Positions 35,641-47,345 of a stretch of DNA of 64,000 nt are shown in pieces (positions within the stretch are counted from its first letter, which is position 1; every line of letters starts with the position of its first letter). Under the pieces are notes generated by a model that was given only the letters and a program-made list of their open reading frames with translations, was not told where the DNA came from and ran no database searches. This DNA is from Rusavskia elegans (Eukaryota; Ascomycota; Lecanoromycetes; Teloschistales; Teloschistaceae). The translations under genes and the position numbers were made by a program. The stretch lies in the NCBI GenBank assembly GCA_011316305.1, contig SAUG01000148.1:58673-122672 (forward strand), read 5' to 3'.

Positions 35641-38090
35641 TATTCCTACCTTTTAGTATTTATATTTATATAGTCGGTTTCGAGATCTTTAACCTTACTT
35701 ATCTACTTATAATTATACGATTTCTTTTCTTTACTAGTAGAATTATCCTCTTTAATTATAGAAATAAAGGTAAAAGGTAGTTCTAGTATCTATAAATCTT
35801 AAATCTCGAAACCTTTTATTAATCTATTCTCCTATCGAGATACCTTATCTAATATTTATAATAATTATTAAGCTAATAACGATAATAAGCTTTAGACGTA
35901 GAAACTTAATACTACTCCTCTTTTCGATAATAATAAAAAGGAACTACGCTGTTAGCTAAAGAAATAGAAGCAAGATAATAACTTATTTCTAATAACTTCT
36001 AAAAAGAGGCAGCGTTATTTAAATTAGGATACTAAGGAGCGAAAGCTTATTAAATTATAGGCTTAATTTAATATCTAGAATATTTCGAGCGAGTCTAAAA
36101 ATAAGACGATATCTCTAATATCGCCTACTAAAATTAAATAATAAGCCTGCTTCGATTATACCCGTATAACCGATATTAATAAAAAGAAGACTTATTAGTA
36201 AGCCTTAAAGGCTAAAACTCCTAAGATAAATCCCCGGAAAAGTAAATCTAACCTCTAAACCTAATTCTAAACCTAAACCGCTAATATACTATCTACTAAT
36301 AGATCTAGAGGTTAGGTCCCCTTTATTAATAGTATTCGCCGTAATATTAGTTATTTACTTTCCTTTCTGCCGCTATAACTACTAATAGATATTATCTTAG
36401 TCTATATCTACTATTATAAGTACCGAGATACTAGGTAAAGATAGTACCTAGTAGATTACCTAGTAGAATACCTTCTAGGATTAGGACTCTAATACGACGG
36501 ATAAAGGTAATAATCCTTTTCCTCCTAAGCCTATAACCGTTAAGTAATAGAAGTCCCGCTTAATAAAAGAACCTAAAGCCCGTATAAAAGAATTCTAGAT
36601 AGAATATTATATTTATTTTTTCCTACGTTTCTACCTTAATAATATTACTAAGCTAATTACCGGCGTTTAGGGTCCTGCCGTCTAGATATAGGATTAGGAA
36701 TAGGAATAATCGGTATTAAAGATTAACTAGTATACCGCGAATTAGAAACGGATATATATAGATAATATAGATATATAAATAATATATAGATTTTCTATTA
36801 CTTATCTATATACTAACCTCTTTATAGGCTATCGTTAAATAGTATCTAGTTAAAGATACTTAGAAGAATATTAGCGGTATAAATTATATTAAGGGTCTAG
36901 TATCTATATTCGTATATATATATAGTCCTTTATTATTCGCCTTTATATTTTCTTTTACTGGTAAGGTTATCGATATCGTTAAAACTACCCGGCTTTTAAA
37001 AAGGGCTATATTTATCTTTTAGAATATATATATATTTCCTCTACCGCTATACTTAACTTCTTACTTTTTTAAGGCCCCTAGATTTATTTTCTACTAACTA
37101 ACTAATTAATAGATATCTATACTAATCTTGCCGCTCGAGTTAAGCTTATAATAGATTAGTCCGCCGATAAGAACGGGCTACGTAACTATAAATATAGCTA
37201 TAATAATATACTACTCTGGTTTAATAAGATAGGAATCTTTTAGAAATTTAAACTAATAATAAAGGACTTATAAAGGATTACTATAAAGCTATACCGGTCT
37301 AAAAAATAGCCTAAAAAGAATATTCTAATACCTAATAAAGATCCCGACTTTATATAGTTTAGTAAGCCGCCTAATAATACTAATAATAAGGGTAGTTCTA
37401 AGGTTAGAAATAGTAGTAATATCGGCGAAAGTAATAATAATAATACGATATAGGATTCTTATATTATCGCTAGTTTTAATATAGATTCTTTACTTTAGGA
37501 CTCTAGTAGTACTTTCTATAGTAATTCCGGTAGTAGTTAAGGCTTAGGATATAGGACTTTAGAACCTACGATAGCGCTTATAGTAGACAGCTCTATAGTC
37601 AGGTTTATAAAATAAGTATCTATTATTACTGCTTTCTACTACTTTATATCTACGGCTAGTAGTTACTTTTACGGAAATATCTATAGTAGCTTATATTTAT
37701 ATATTATAATACCCCTATATAAATATAGTTCTATAAGCTAATTTAAGACTATCTAATAAAGGCTTTCTAACTTTCTAGTATCTAAATTTATCTAGAATAC
37801 TATATTTACTATATTTTCTTTAATAAGGTAGTAGTAGGAAAAGAGCGGAGAATTAATATAGCCTTAATATTATAGTTACTATAGTATCCGTTTAATATAG
37901 AATTATTTTTAATATAATATAATTTTACTATATCGAGCCTAGTAGAACTTTATATTAATAAAGTATAGTTATAAAAGCTAGTTAATTAATATAGAATATT
38001 TTAATAAACTCGATATTTTATATAATCTTTTATTCAGATATCTTATTTTTCCTATACGATATCGAATATAAGTTAAAATAATATTTGCAA
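35641..38090 (+). pseudogene. Coding-like plus-strand segments, unrecognised
   Basis: Two or more plus-strand stretches read as protein through TAA/TAG. One at about 35,820-36,290 is Asn/Lys/Gln-rich and hydrophilic (K-K-R-Q-R-Y-L-N, T-K-E-R-K-L-I-K, I-S-S-E-S-K-N-K-T). A second at about 37,110-37,930 contains N-L-A-A-R-V-K-L-I-I-D, S-A-D-K-N-G-L-R-N, a Ser/Asn-rich linker (N-N-T-N-N-K-G-S-S-K) and E-K-S-G-E-L-I. They are in different frames, so an intron or indel separates them. The direction is opposite to the Plavaka-like gene. It may be an accessory gene of the same element or a separate insertion. Family unknown. Confidence 0.4.
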
Positions 38091-38129
38091 GTAAATTATA
38101 TAATTTCATATTTATATTATCTTGATATA

Positions 38130-39089
38130 ATGTCATCGAATCAATAGCGGCCTTTAAGGTAATTAGAAAGGTATATCTAGGGCTTTAGCGATCGAAAGTA
38201 TCTATCTAATAGTAAATTATAGATAATATCGATTATTATCGATACCGCTGAAATACTAAAAGGTATAGATATTATATTTCTTTTTAACTTACTATAAAAG
38301 TATATATTAAACGCCTATTAGAGTATTTTAAACCTTTATTGGTATATTAAAATTTATATTATCTATATAGTTCTAGATATATAGATACCTACTATAGCTT
38401 CGAGGATTAATATAAATTCTCGGATTATTAATAATTATAGCGCCCTAATAATATTATTTCTAGAGTTCCTATAGGATCCTATAGTTAATTTAGCGGTAAA
38501 GCTAGATAGCGAAGACTCTAATATTGTTTTATATATTATTACTATCTAGCTATAGACCTCTAATAATATTATAATCCTAAAAGCTATTAATATTATCTTT
38601 TACCTAGTAGCGCTTAGATTCGAAGCTTAGATAGGATAGTACCTAAGAGTAGAAGTAGGGTAGATTATTATTATAGTTTTTATAGGCGATATAAGCTCGA
38701 AAGTTATCGAATAGTTTATTAAATACTTCGATATATATATATATAGATCGAGTTTTCTAGAGATATAGAAGGTAAAGTTAAATCTTTAAAAGCTACTTAA
38801 ATCTATAATAGCTATAAGTAGTATTAAATAGAAGCGTAGAGTATAGAGAATCGAATAGTATAATTTATATATTAGACGGTATAGGATTAGTAAAAATATA
38901 TTCGAAAATATAGTAGTAGTAAATAATAGACGAAAATAAATAGCAGGCGGCTAGCAGCTAGAGCGCTAACTAGTCTATACCTATATACTAGTTCCGAAAA
39001 GTCTTATATAGAGCCTAAATAGTCAACTAGGTAGCTAAAATATATTTTACCGATATTAAAACTAGTTAATATATTAAGTTTTATATTGA
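38130..39089 (+). pseudogene. 319-codon frame broken only by TAA/TAG, unrecognised
   Basis: The frame starts at an ATG (M-S-S-N-Q) preceded by a patch with some CpA/TpG left, stays in one phase for 319 codons, and ends at TGA 39,087-39,089. Every internal stop is TAA or TAG; many sit where Gln would be expected, and no frameshift is needed. The implied protein has R-P-L, G-F-S-D-R-K-Y-L, V-K-L-D-S-E-D-S, R-F-E-A and V-I-E-Q-F-I-K-Y-F-D-I-Y and is basic toward the C-terminus (K-R-R-V near 38,835). It has no signal peptide or clear membrane segment. Family not recognised. It lies between the Plavaka-like gene and the end of Copia pol, so it is probably cargo of the inserted element. The frame and its boundaries are better supported than any function. 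Confidence 0.55.
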
Positions 39090-39226
39090 ATTTAATAGGA
39101 TATAGGCTAAAGATACCCTTTTAGTATTTTACTACTAAAATAGAAGAACGAACCCGAATATAGATAACTATATACGGATTTTAATTAAATATACTATCGG
39201 AAAGTATATAAAAGGTATAGCGATTT

Positions 39227-42200
39227 AAAAACGATATAGGTATTATATAGATAAGTCTATAGGGCCTAAAGTTATTTAAAGGCTAAATTACCCCTTATAA
39301 TATATATTATATTCTCCGAAAATAATACTTATAGGTATATAGTAATCGCTCGTACTCCGGAATTAATTATATTCCGGGGGAGATTATTATTAGAAAGATT
39401 TTTATAATTTAGACAGATTTTTACTATTATTACTTAAAGTTTAGAGCGTTTTTAGGTCTTTAAACCTAAATACTATACGGAAAACCCCGAATTTACTTAT
39501 ATTTAAAGCTTTAATAAATCTATAAGCTACTATTTATTCTATTAGAATATATTAAAGGTTAATAGTTCTATTAGCGACTTTCTCCTATAGGAATTTAATA
39601 TAGATATTAATATATTTAGTATAACTATAGAACTAAGTAATTTTAATAAAAGTAATAGTATTCTAGTTATCGCTAAAAAGGGTTACTGTTTTTAGAGTAG
39701 CGTTTAGATTCTATTTATTAATAAATAACTAATTTAGGATATAACTTAACGAAATAGCCTTCTTAGTAGCTCTAGTTTTACTATCTAACTCTACTTTAGT
39801 AGTCGATATAGCTATAATAGCTTACCGTTTAGATAACTAGCTAATAGCGCCGGATCTAATATCGAAACTATATTTAGAGGTAGAATAATAGATTTAATAG
39901 TTATCTATCTAATCGGTATTAGTATACCCCCGAAGCTTCTATAGGTCGCTTTTATAGATAAAAATAAAATAAGCCGTTTTATATAGATATTTAAAAATCC
40001 TAATAACAGCGTTCTAGTAGTAGTTTATAGGATTAGATAAATATTAACTAATAATAGAAATAGCGAAAATAATATTAGGATAGGTTCTAAATATAGTATA
40101 TATTAAAAAGCCGATAGCGTTCTAATATTTATATTTTATTGGTAGAAAGTAGTCCTATTCGGCGGGAATAGTTTCTAAATAAAGGCTAGAATCTATAGAA
40201 GTAGAAATTTTATTTTTATAAATAGCGAAGCTATAGTCTTTTAGAATCTATTTAATATAAATAGTTTAGTTTAATTAAATAGTACGGAATTCCTGGTTTC
40301 TAATAATTTTTATACCAAGATAGAAGTTAATAGGACCTAAATCTAATATTTAAAAACGTTTATTTAGATATATCTTATTATTATTAAGGTCCTAACGACT
40401 AGTACTATATAGAAGGATATTATTAATAAAAACGCCGATAATAATTATATTAGTATAAAAGATACTATAATTAGATTCTAGAAGTTTAAAGCCGATAGTA
40501 GCGAAGAACTTAGTAAAGTAGCGGTACCAGATCTAAAGCGACTATTTAAAATTATAGAAAACCTTCCGGAGCTTATATATTATATTAGAGTCGCTGAAAC
40601 TAATAAAAAATTATATATAGATAATTTTATCTATATAACTTTAGAAGAAGGCGGTTTTAACGTCTATTTAATTAAGCTCTAGGCTATAGACTGCAGCTAT
40701 AACGAAAATAGCTTTATATAATATTAGTTTAATAATAGAAGCAAAAATTTTATTAAAATTAATACCGGTTTCCTATTTAAAATTATAAATAATCTAGTAA
40801 GTTTTAAAATACGTAATTTTACTATCGGCGTCTCTTTTAATCTTATATACCTATTTATTCCCTAGAAAATATTTTATAGAAGGTATTAATATTTTAGTAT
40901 ATAGTATCTAAAAATCGTTTAATTCTAATAATACTAGTCTTTCTTCTATAGCCTTATACTATTCGTCGGTATAGAGTAACTCTATAGCCTCTTTATATAA
41001 CTAGGGTTTAGAAGAATTTAATACTATATCATTTTTTATATTACTAATAAATATATAGACGTTTATAATTAGATTTAGCGGAAAACGATTATAATTATCT
41101 AGTATCCGGAATTCGGGGTAATTATATAGAACTTTAATAAAGGATTAGATAGTATATTCGGTTTAGAAATAAGATATAATAGCCTAAAAATAGGGCGGTA
41201 ATATATCGGAATCGGAATCTAAATCTAAATTATTAATTTCGGTAATATAAAAACTATTAGATAAATTAGCTAGTAATAGAGCTTAACTACGGGTAAAAGG
41301 AATTCAGTAAAATACTAGAGTTTAGTAAAGAGGAACTATTAGTTTAAATATTAATAGAAGGTTATTAGGTTATAACTATAACCTTTTAGAATTAGTCCTT
41401 CTATTAGTACGCTGCTATTTCTATAGAAGTTATTATTTACTCTTAGATTTTTCTAACTCCTATAGATCTAATAAATCTAGATTTTAATTTATCTCTTTAA
41501 ATACTATAGAAGAGGCGCGGATAATTTTATTTTAAAAATTTAATAGTTTATAGATAGTATCGCTAAAGTAATTAACTAAAGTATACTTATAACTTCGATT
41601 ATAGAATTTCTAATTTTTTTTATAATATATTAGATATACTATAGAACCTAGAATATAGAATCAGTTTAAATCTAGAGGTTTACGATATTCCTTTTTATAT
41701 AGAAATATATCTAATTTACTACTAGGTAACCGAAAGTATAGAAAGATAATAGCTTTAATAAATAGAAGCTAATATTTTTTACTAAAGCCGCTATAAACTA
41801 ATATAAAATAGGTTTTATATATTAGTATTTACTCGAAGTATTCGGAAGTACTATTCTATTATAGATTATTAAATATAGTAGGCTTTTATTAGATATTTTT
41901 CTTAGTAAAGCTTTTAGATATAATATAGCTTCTAAATTTATTATTACTATAAAAATAGTTAATAATAAAGACGTCTTTTTTATTATAGATATAGAAGTAG
42001 CTCTAGTATTTAAAGGTTTCGGGGCTATCTTTTATTTTAGTTATATAGATAACGTACTTCTAGATATTATTATCTAGAAAGGTAAAAATATATTAGCTCC
42101 TATTATATATTATTAAAGCTTTACCGTCTCGAAATAGTTCTATATAGTTAGTATAAATAAAGTCTATAGGACAGCTACTAGAGCGGATATAATTCCTAAA

Positions 42201-42950
42201 AAGCTATTTATATTATTTATCTAGAATATTAATTTTATAGAAATCGGATTTTAATTTAGAAATATTAGATAGATCGATTTCTATAGATATATTCGCTAGT
42301 TTATATAAATTCTAGTTATCTAGATATCTAAACTAGGTATACTAGATACTTTCCACTTCTATCGATATTTTAGCGAGGGCCTTTAAAGCTATATTAGATA
42401 TTAATAAAAATAAAAACGAAAATAGAAAAAATAAAAAAATAGAAAAAGATTTTACGGGGCTATATTATATAGTATTATTATTTAATAGGAATAGACCTTT
42501 ATATATATAGGTAGTTACTATTAAATCCGGACAACTAAAATTAAAGCTAAAACTATAGTCTTTAATAATTACTTCAGCGCCTATTTTCTAAATTTATAAT
42601 ATTAATAGAAGGTTAGCGCCGGACCCGGAGGTATAAAAGATATTATAGAATTCTATAGAGTAGTATCTACTATTAATAAAATAGTTAAATATAATAGTAC
42701 TTTTAGCGATCAGTCGGGAGCTAATAGTACTACTAATATCGATTATAGACTCGCTTTAGATAGATTTTATACTAGATTCGATAAAATAGTACCGCTAGAA
42801 AATAGTATAATAATTATAGATATCGTCGAATATTTAACCGTTAGTAGAATCTAGTTTATTTAATAAAGCCGATAAAGCTATCGAAATAAAAGTTATAAAG
42901 CTAAAATTAGTAGAGGCTACTACTATTATAATAAAATTTAATAATTCTTC
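39227..42950 (-). pseudogene. Ty1/Copia pol (copy 2): protease-integrase-RT-RNase H, RIP-disrupted
   Basis: Pol part of a Copia polyprotein, collinear with 56,765-60,400. Gag and zinc knuckle lie at higher coordinates and reverse transcriptase at lower, so the coding strand is minus. The RT active-site block is visible at about 40,411-40,437 as G-V-F-I-N-N-I-L-L-Y-S, which corresponds to the family's (V)YVDDILLYS with both Asp codons turned to Asn (GAT to AAT by RIP). About 1.2 kb follows to the homology end near 39,227, enough for the RT C-terminus and RNase H. Integrase and protease are inferred from order only; their Cys/His residues cannot be recognised after RIP. Numerous TAA/TAG stops. 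No 3' LTR adjoins; unrelated plus-strand coding-like sequence lies immediately beyond. Confidence 0.8.
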
Positions 42951-43476
42951 GGATTCGGTAGATTTATTTTTAGATTTATTATCTTTAGATTTATTATTTT
43001 TACTATTTTTACTATCTTTACTATCCTTTCTTTTACCGCCTTTACCTTTATTATTATTACCTTTTTAGTATTTACTACTACTATTCTTCTACTCTTCTAC
43101 TATCTAAACCTTTTTTAATTTAGAATATAGACTATAGTAGATATTTCTTATATAGCTATTTCGGTTATAGTAGAAATAATAGTCGACTTGAATAACTTAC
43201 TTATTCGGGTTATTTATAGATAGGAAGGTTTTAGTTCTAGTAATAGTAGACTCGCTATTACTATATTAGTAATACTTTTTACTAATAGTAGTACTAATAG
43301 TTTTATTTAAAATAACTATTTTCTATTTTTATTTATCTTTATTACTAACGATAATATTATTATAGATAAATAAAGTCTAAAAGTAGGTAAAAGCGGCTTT
43401 AAAGCCCCGAAGGAATTTTAAAATAAAAAGACTTTCTAAAATAATAACGTCTATAGCTAAAATTTTATCAATAAAC

Positions 43477-43652
43477 TATTGAAATCATATGTATGGAACA
43501 TCAAGCTTGATTCACTAAGGTAGGCTTTCGCCTGAACTAAGTATACAAGAAGGAGGTGGCAGGGCCTTGGCGCCGTAAACCACTAGGCCTGATCGGCACT
43601 AGCGCCCTTGGCGCCTTGGCACAGCTGTTGTGCGTAACACGTACTTCCAACA
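43477..43652 (-). repeat. Ty1/Copia LTR (L2), 176 bp, nearly un-RIPed
   Basis: The best-preserved LTR copy. On the minus strand it starts TGTTGGAAGTACGTGTTACG and ends in ATGATTTCAATA. It keeps CpA/TpG in nearly every place where L1, L3 and L4 show TpA (for example CACAGCTGTTGTGCG, GGCACTAGCGCC, GGAGGTGGCAGGG). It contains a direct repeat GCGCCCTTGGCGCCTTGGC, rich in GGCGCC. It lies inside gag of copy 2 without an adjacent primer site or polypurine tract, so it is a solo LTR or a recombination relic. No 5 bp duplication is visible at its flanks. Confidence 0.85.
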
Positions 43653-44186
43653 GATATTTATCCGTCTAGATTTTATATCAACTCTAGATTAACTTGGTAC
43701 TGCAGAATATATAGGTGACTTTAAAGAAAATAGTCGGAACTTACTAGTTTAATAATATCTATAATAGATATAATAAAAAAGATATATTATTAAATAAAAT
43801 ACTAGATTTTAAAATTTTATAAAAAATAGTATTATAGAAAAATTAATTCGAAGTAAAATCTAGAGCTATAATAATTTCGAAGCCGAATAGATCGTTTAGA
43901 TTTGGAAATATTAGAGAAAAGTCGAAATTATAAAAAGTTCCGAGTCGTCTTCGAATATAGTAGAAAGAAATTTTAGTAGCGGAAAATAATTAGAATCCTG
44001 GCGTAGATAGTTCTAGACCGCGAAGTTAATTTACTACTAATTTTATAGAAGCATATAGCTTTTAATAAAAAATTAGAAATTACGGACAGTTTAGTTTACT
44101 CGGAGATTGTTAGATAGACCGTAAACATATTATTTAAAACTTTTAAAGTTACGAGATTTAGTATGTAATTTTAATAATAAAAATTT

Positions 44187-45117
44187 TTTAGTTATTTTTC
44201 TTGATTTTAGTACCCGGTAAACCAGTGGTTCGATAAATAAATCAAGTATTGATATACCAATATAAAATATACGGTAGTAGAATTTATATTTTAATTTAGC
44301 CAACGTAAATAACGGTTCTATAGAGTTTTAATTTAAATTTACTTAGTAATATAATATATCTTTCTACCGATAATTTAACTAAGATAACGTATAATTCTTA
44401 TAGATAAATATATCTCGCAGTTATCGCTTTTTCTTTTTCTTTTATTAGTAATATAAGTCTAAAACCTTTTACGTACGTATATATTCCCGTAATAGCTATA
44501 TTATAGCTGAACTAGATAATAGGATATATTTCTATAGTAACTATATTTATATACGTAGACGTCGACTATTTTATAGTAGCTAGAGTAAACTATTTCGACT
44601 TCGATTAAAATAGCTTTTTTACTACTTTTAAAACGTACTATTCTATCTCTTTTTGATCTGATCGATCGGGTAAAGCTTCTAGCCGTAGTAGCTAGCGTAC
44701 TAGCTAGTAACCGTCTTTTAGCTAGCGACTCTTTTAAAGCTACGCGGGCTAAAAAGTAATTTAATAGATTAATAGAATTTTTAGGAATAGATTATATAAT
44801 AATTATAGCCGAGATAATAATTCTTTATAATTACTTTATAGTATAGTAGATAGATATAGCGGAACTATTAGATAATTATAATTATTTATAATATCGAGAA
44901 AAGACTGGATATATAATATTTAAATATAGTAGAAGATTCGTATTCGAATAAAAAAAGAAATAGTTAATATAATAAACTGCGCTGCAAATCTTGTCTGACA
45001 AACTTCAGCTGTGAAAATTTCTTTACACGTAAAATATAACAATCGTTGCCGTATATAACATTGATAAAGCATATATATATATGAAAACTCAATAAAACTC
45101 TAGATAGAAGCGTTCCA
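44187..45117 (+). mobile_element. Module A3: stand-alone A module inserted in Copia gag
   Basis: About 0.93 kb, from TTTAGTTATTTTTC then ACCCGGTAAACCAGTGG to CTAGATAGAAGCGTTCC. Copia gag flanks it on both sides, collinear with copies 1 and 3 that lack it, so the boundaries are those of a complete insertion. This shows that an A module can move or exist without a B partner. The plus-strand frame seen in A1 and A2 is present (D-R-V-K-L-L-A-V-V-A-S-V-L near 44,665-44,705) but carries an extra segment after S-N-R and TAA/TAG stops. The outer end keeps much CpA/TpG (for example CAGCTGTGAAAATTTC at about 45,007). No long terminal inverted repeats are seen between its two ends. Confidence 0.7.
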
Positions 45118-45928
45118 AAAAGGTTATAATAATATTAATAATGGTATAAAGGTAAATATAAGGTTTAGAATATATTAGATAATATCTCCGAAGTTAAAAC
45201 GATATATTAATAGTCTTTAGTAATAAATAGAAAGCTTCGGGTTTTTATATTATTTAGAACTAGATAATATAGCTTGTTAAGCCGAAAGTTTACTTGTTTA
45301 AATTATCGAGATATTAGAAAAAAATATAATAGCTAGAAATTTAACCTACTAGCCCTTTATTTTATATAGGTTCTAGCCTATACTAAATTTGCTAGATATT
45401 GCTTCCCGTATTTGTTATAATAGCTGGTAGTATCTAGATTACTGTAGCGCCTATATAGAGCTGGAAAGCGTCTAAAGTTAGCTAGAACGCTCTATATAAT
45501 AATTCGCGGTAGAATAATCCCTTTTCAAATTATATACTAGCCTTTTATACTAGCGTCGTAATTTATCTATATAGTATACGATTGTATCGATACGTAGTAA
45601 ATTATCGACTTATATTCTATCTAAAAGTAATGACGGGATTTAAATAATTAAAAAAAGTCGTAAAGTAAGACGAAAAAGAACTATTTAATTATTAATAATT
45701 TAGGCAGTAACCGAAATACTTATAGATAAAGTAGTAGTATATATATAGATTTCGTCGTTTTCTATATTAAATATTTTACTTTATACGGTTTAATTGAATA
45801 TATCGGATCTATCGAAAGGAGGATAGATAGATAGGAGAAAAAATTCGATAAATCTTTAAAAAACGTTAAGTATAAAGATCACTACTCGCGAATAACGATA
45901 ATAACTATAATAAACTAACTCGGCTAGA

Positions 45929-45946
45929 TTATCCGGGTTTATAATC
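45929..45946 (-). other. Primer binding site of Copia copy 2 (half-tRNA type)
   Basis: Immediately internal to LTR L3. The minus strand reads TTATAAACCCGGAT, matching TTATAAACCCGGAA in copy 3. The likely ancestor, GGTTATGAGCCCGG, resembles the complement of a Met-tRNA anticodon arm, as used by Ty5-like Copia elements primed by half-tRNA. The tRNA identity is inference. Confidence 0.5.
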
Positions 45947-46121
45947 GATTAAAAATATATATATAAAATATTTAATTTCATTTACTATAGTAAACATTCG
46001 TCTAAACTAAATATATAAAAAGGAAGTAATAGAGCTTTGGCGCCTAAAGCTACTAGGCCCGATCGGTACTAACGCCCTTGGCGTCTTGGTACAGCTGTTG
46101 TACGTAATCATACTCCCAATA
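45947..46121 (-). repeat. Ty1/Copia LTR (L3), 5' LTR of copy 2
   Basis: About 175 bp, homologous to L1, L2 and L4. On the minus strand it starts TATTGGGAGTATG, includes GCGCCAAGG-like blocks and TTTAGACGAATG in place of TTCAGGCGAAAG, and ends next to the primer binding site at 45,929-45,946. Its place directly upstream of leader and gag makes it the 5' LTR of copy 2. RIP is moderate. Confidence 0.8.
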
Positions 46122-47104
46122 TCTACTATTACTAGAGTTTCTACTATCTTTTTACTAGTAGATAAAAGACGAACAAAGATTAGTATAAGAAACTCTAGCC
46201 AAAAATAAATTCTCCTTTCGAAGAAATCGATATAGAATAAGTTTTAGATTAAATTATAAAATCGTATATCTATTTTTTATAAGTATATCCATTACAAATA
46301 TCGTATCTTTAATATTCAATACTATCTATAAATTTCGAATAAATATCTAGTTTCTCGAATAAAGAATTTAATAATCTACTTTTAATATCCTATACATTTC
46401 AGAAAATATTTTAGAAATTCTCTACTATATTAAATTCATAGGTTTTTTAATAATACTATTAATATCGACTATATTTTCTTTATCCGACTATTTTAAAGAT
46501 TTCGAATAAAAATAGAATAGTATAATATCTATAGTAACTATATTTCGGTATCGGATATTATATTTTATAATCTATCAATTAAAGTTTTAATATCGGTTTA
46601 TTCGGTTATAATATAGTTTAATCGTAAATTTATAGATATTTCCAGTATGATTACCATCTAGCCTAACAGTACTACCGAAGTTTTTATTAAATTAGATATA
46701 ATAAACTATAATAAAGATTTCAAAAATGCTAAAATAATTTTATCTAAATCGTCTATAATAGAAATATATATTAATAAAACTATATTTTAAACTGTTAATA
46801 TTATAAAATATTTTCTTAAAATAATTTTGAATGTTATCAGTATATAAGAAATATATTATTTGTCGGATATATTTTATAATAACTTTTAGATAAAAGAAAT
46901 CTATAGGGATTTTATATACGAAAAAAAAATTCGAACTATAATTCTTTCTTCGTCTCCTATCTATTACTTTACCTAGCTAAAAGTAGTAAAGCGTTTAAGC
47001 CCGAGAAATAAAACTATCGATTTAAATCGATTATCTAGCTATTATTTCTATTTAATATTTATTTTTATTTAATTATTTCTACATTAAAGCGGTGGTATTT
47101 GTAG
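46122..47104. other. RIP-degraded AT-rich tract, nothing recognised
   Basis: About 980 bases beyond the 5' LTR of Copia copy 2. AT-rich, with slightly more TpG/CpA than the element bodies (for example near 46,640-46,660). No frame, repeat or terminal motif that I can support. Confidence 0.5.
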
Positions 47105-47345
47105 AGCATTACACGATTGTAGACCAGACGAAGGATATATTATAGAACTAACTTATATCCTAGAATGACTGGGATATAGCCTAGTAATAAAGGAAAGAAA
47201 AAAGCGGGAAAGGATCGAGTTCCGATATATTAGTAACGCTATAGCGACTAGGCAGCGAGCCTCGTTTCTATACGTTCTAATTGTATTTCTAGAATCTATA
47301 TAACGTATTGAACGCTTGTAATTAACTCTTTTTCAATAATATCGT
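47105..47345 (+). repeat. Possible solo LTR of another retroelement, low RIP
   Basis: Starts TGTAGAGCATTACACG and then TTGTAGACCAGACG, and ends around TTTTTCAATA. The block keeps more CpA/TpG than its flanks (GAATGACTGGGATATAG, GGCAGCGAGCC). A TG start, CA-type end, about 240 bp length and lack of coding potential suit a solo LTR, but I found no second copy in the window and no target-site duplication. It could instead be a remnant of single-copy DNA. Confidence 0.35.

Larger units (their letters stand above)
42951..45928 (-). pseudogene. Ty1/Copia gag and leader (copy 2), split by two insertions
   Basis: Gag of Copia copy 2, matching copies at 12,505-14,473 and 60,401-62,540. The zinc knuckle at 43,137-43,178 reads Y-F-Y-Y-N-R-N-S-Y-I-R-N-I-Y: CX2CX4HX4C with all four metal ligands changed to Tyr. 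Collinearity is broken twice. A low-RIP LTR occupies 43,477-43,652 and replaces about 350 bases present in the other copies. Module A3 sits at 44,187-45,117, with gag resuming on each side. The 5' leader reaches the primer site at 45,929. RIP stops throughout; no functional Gag. Confidence 0.8.
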
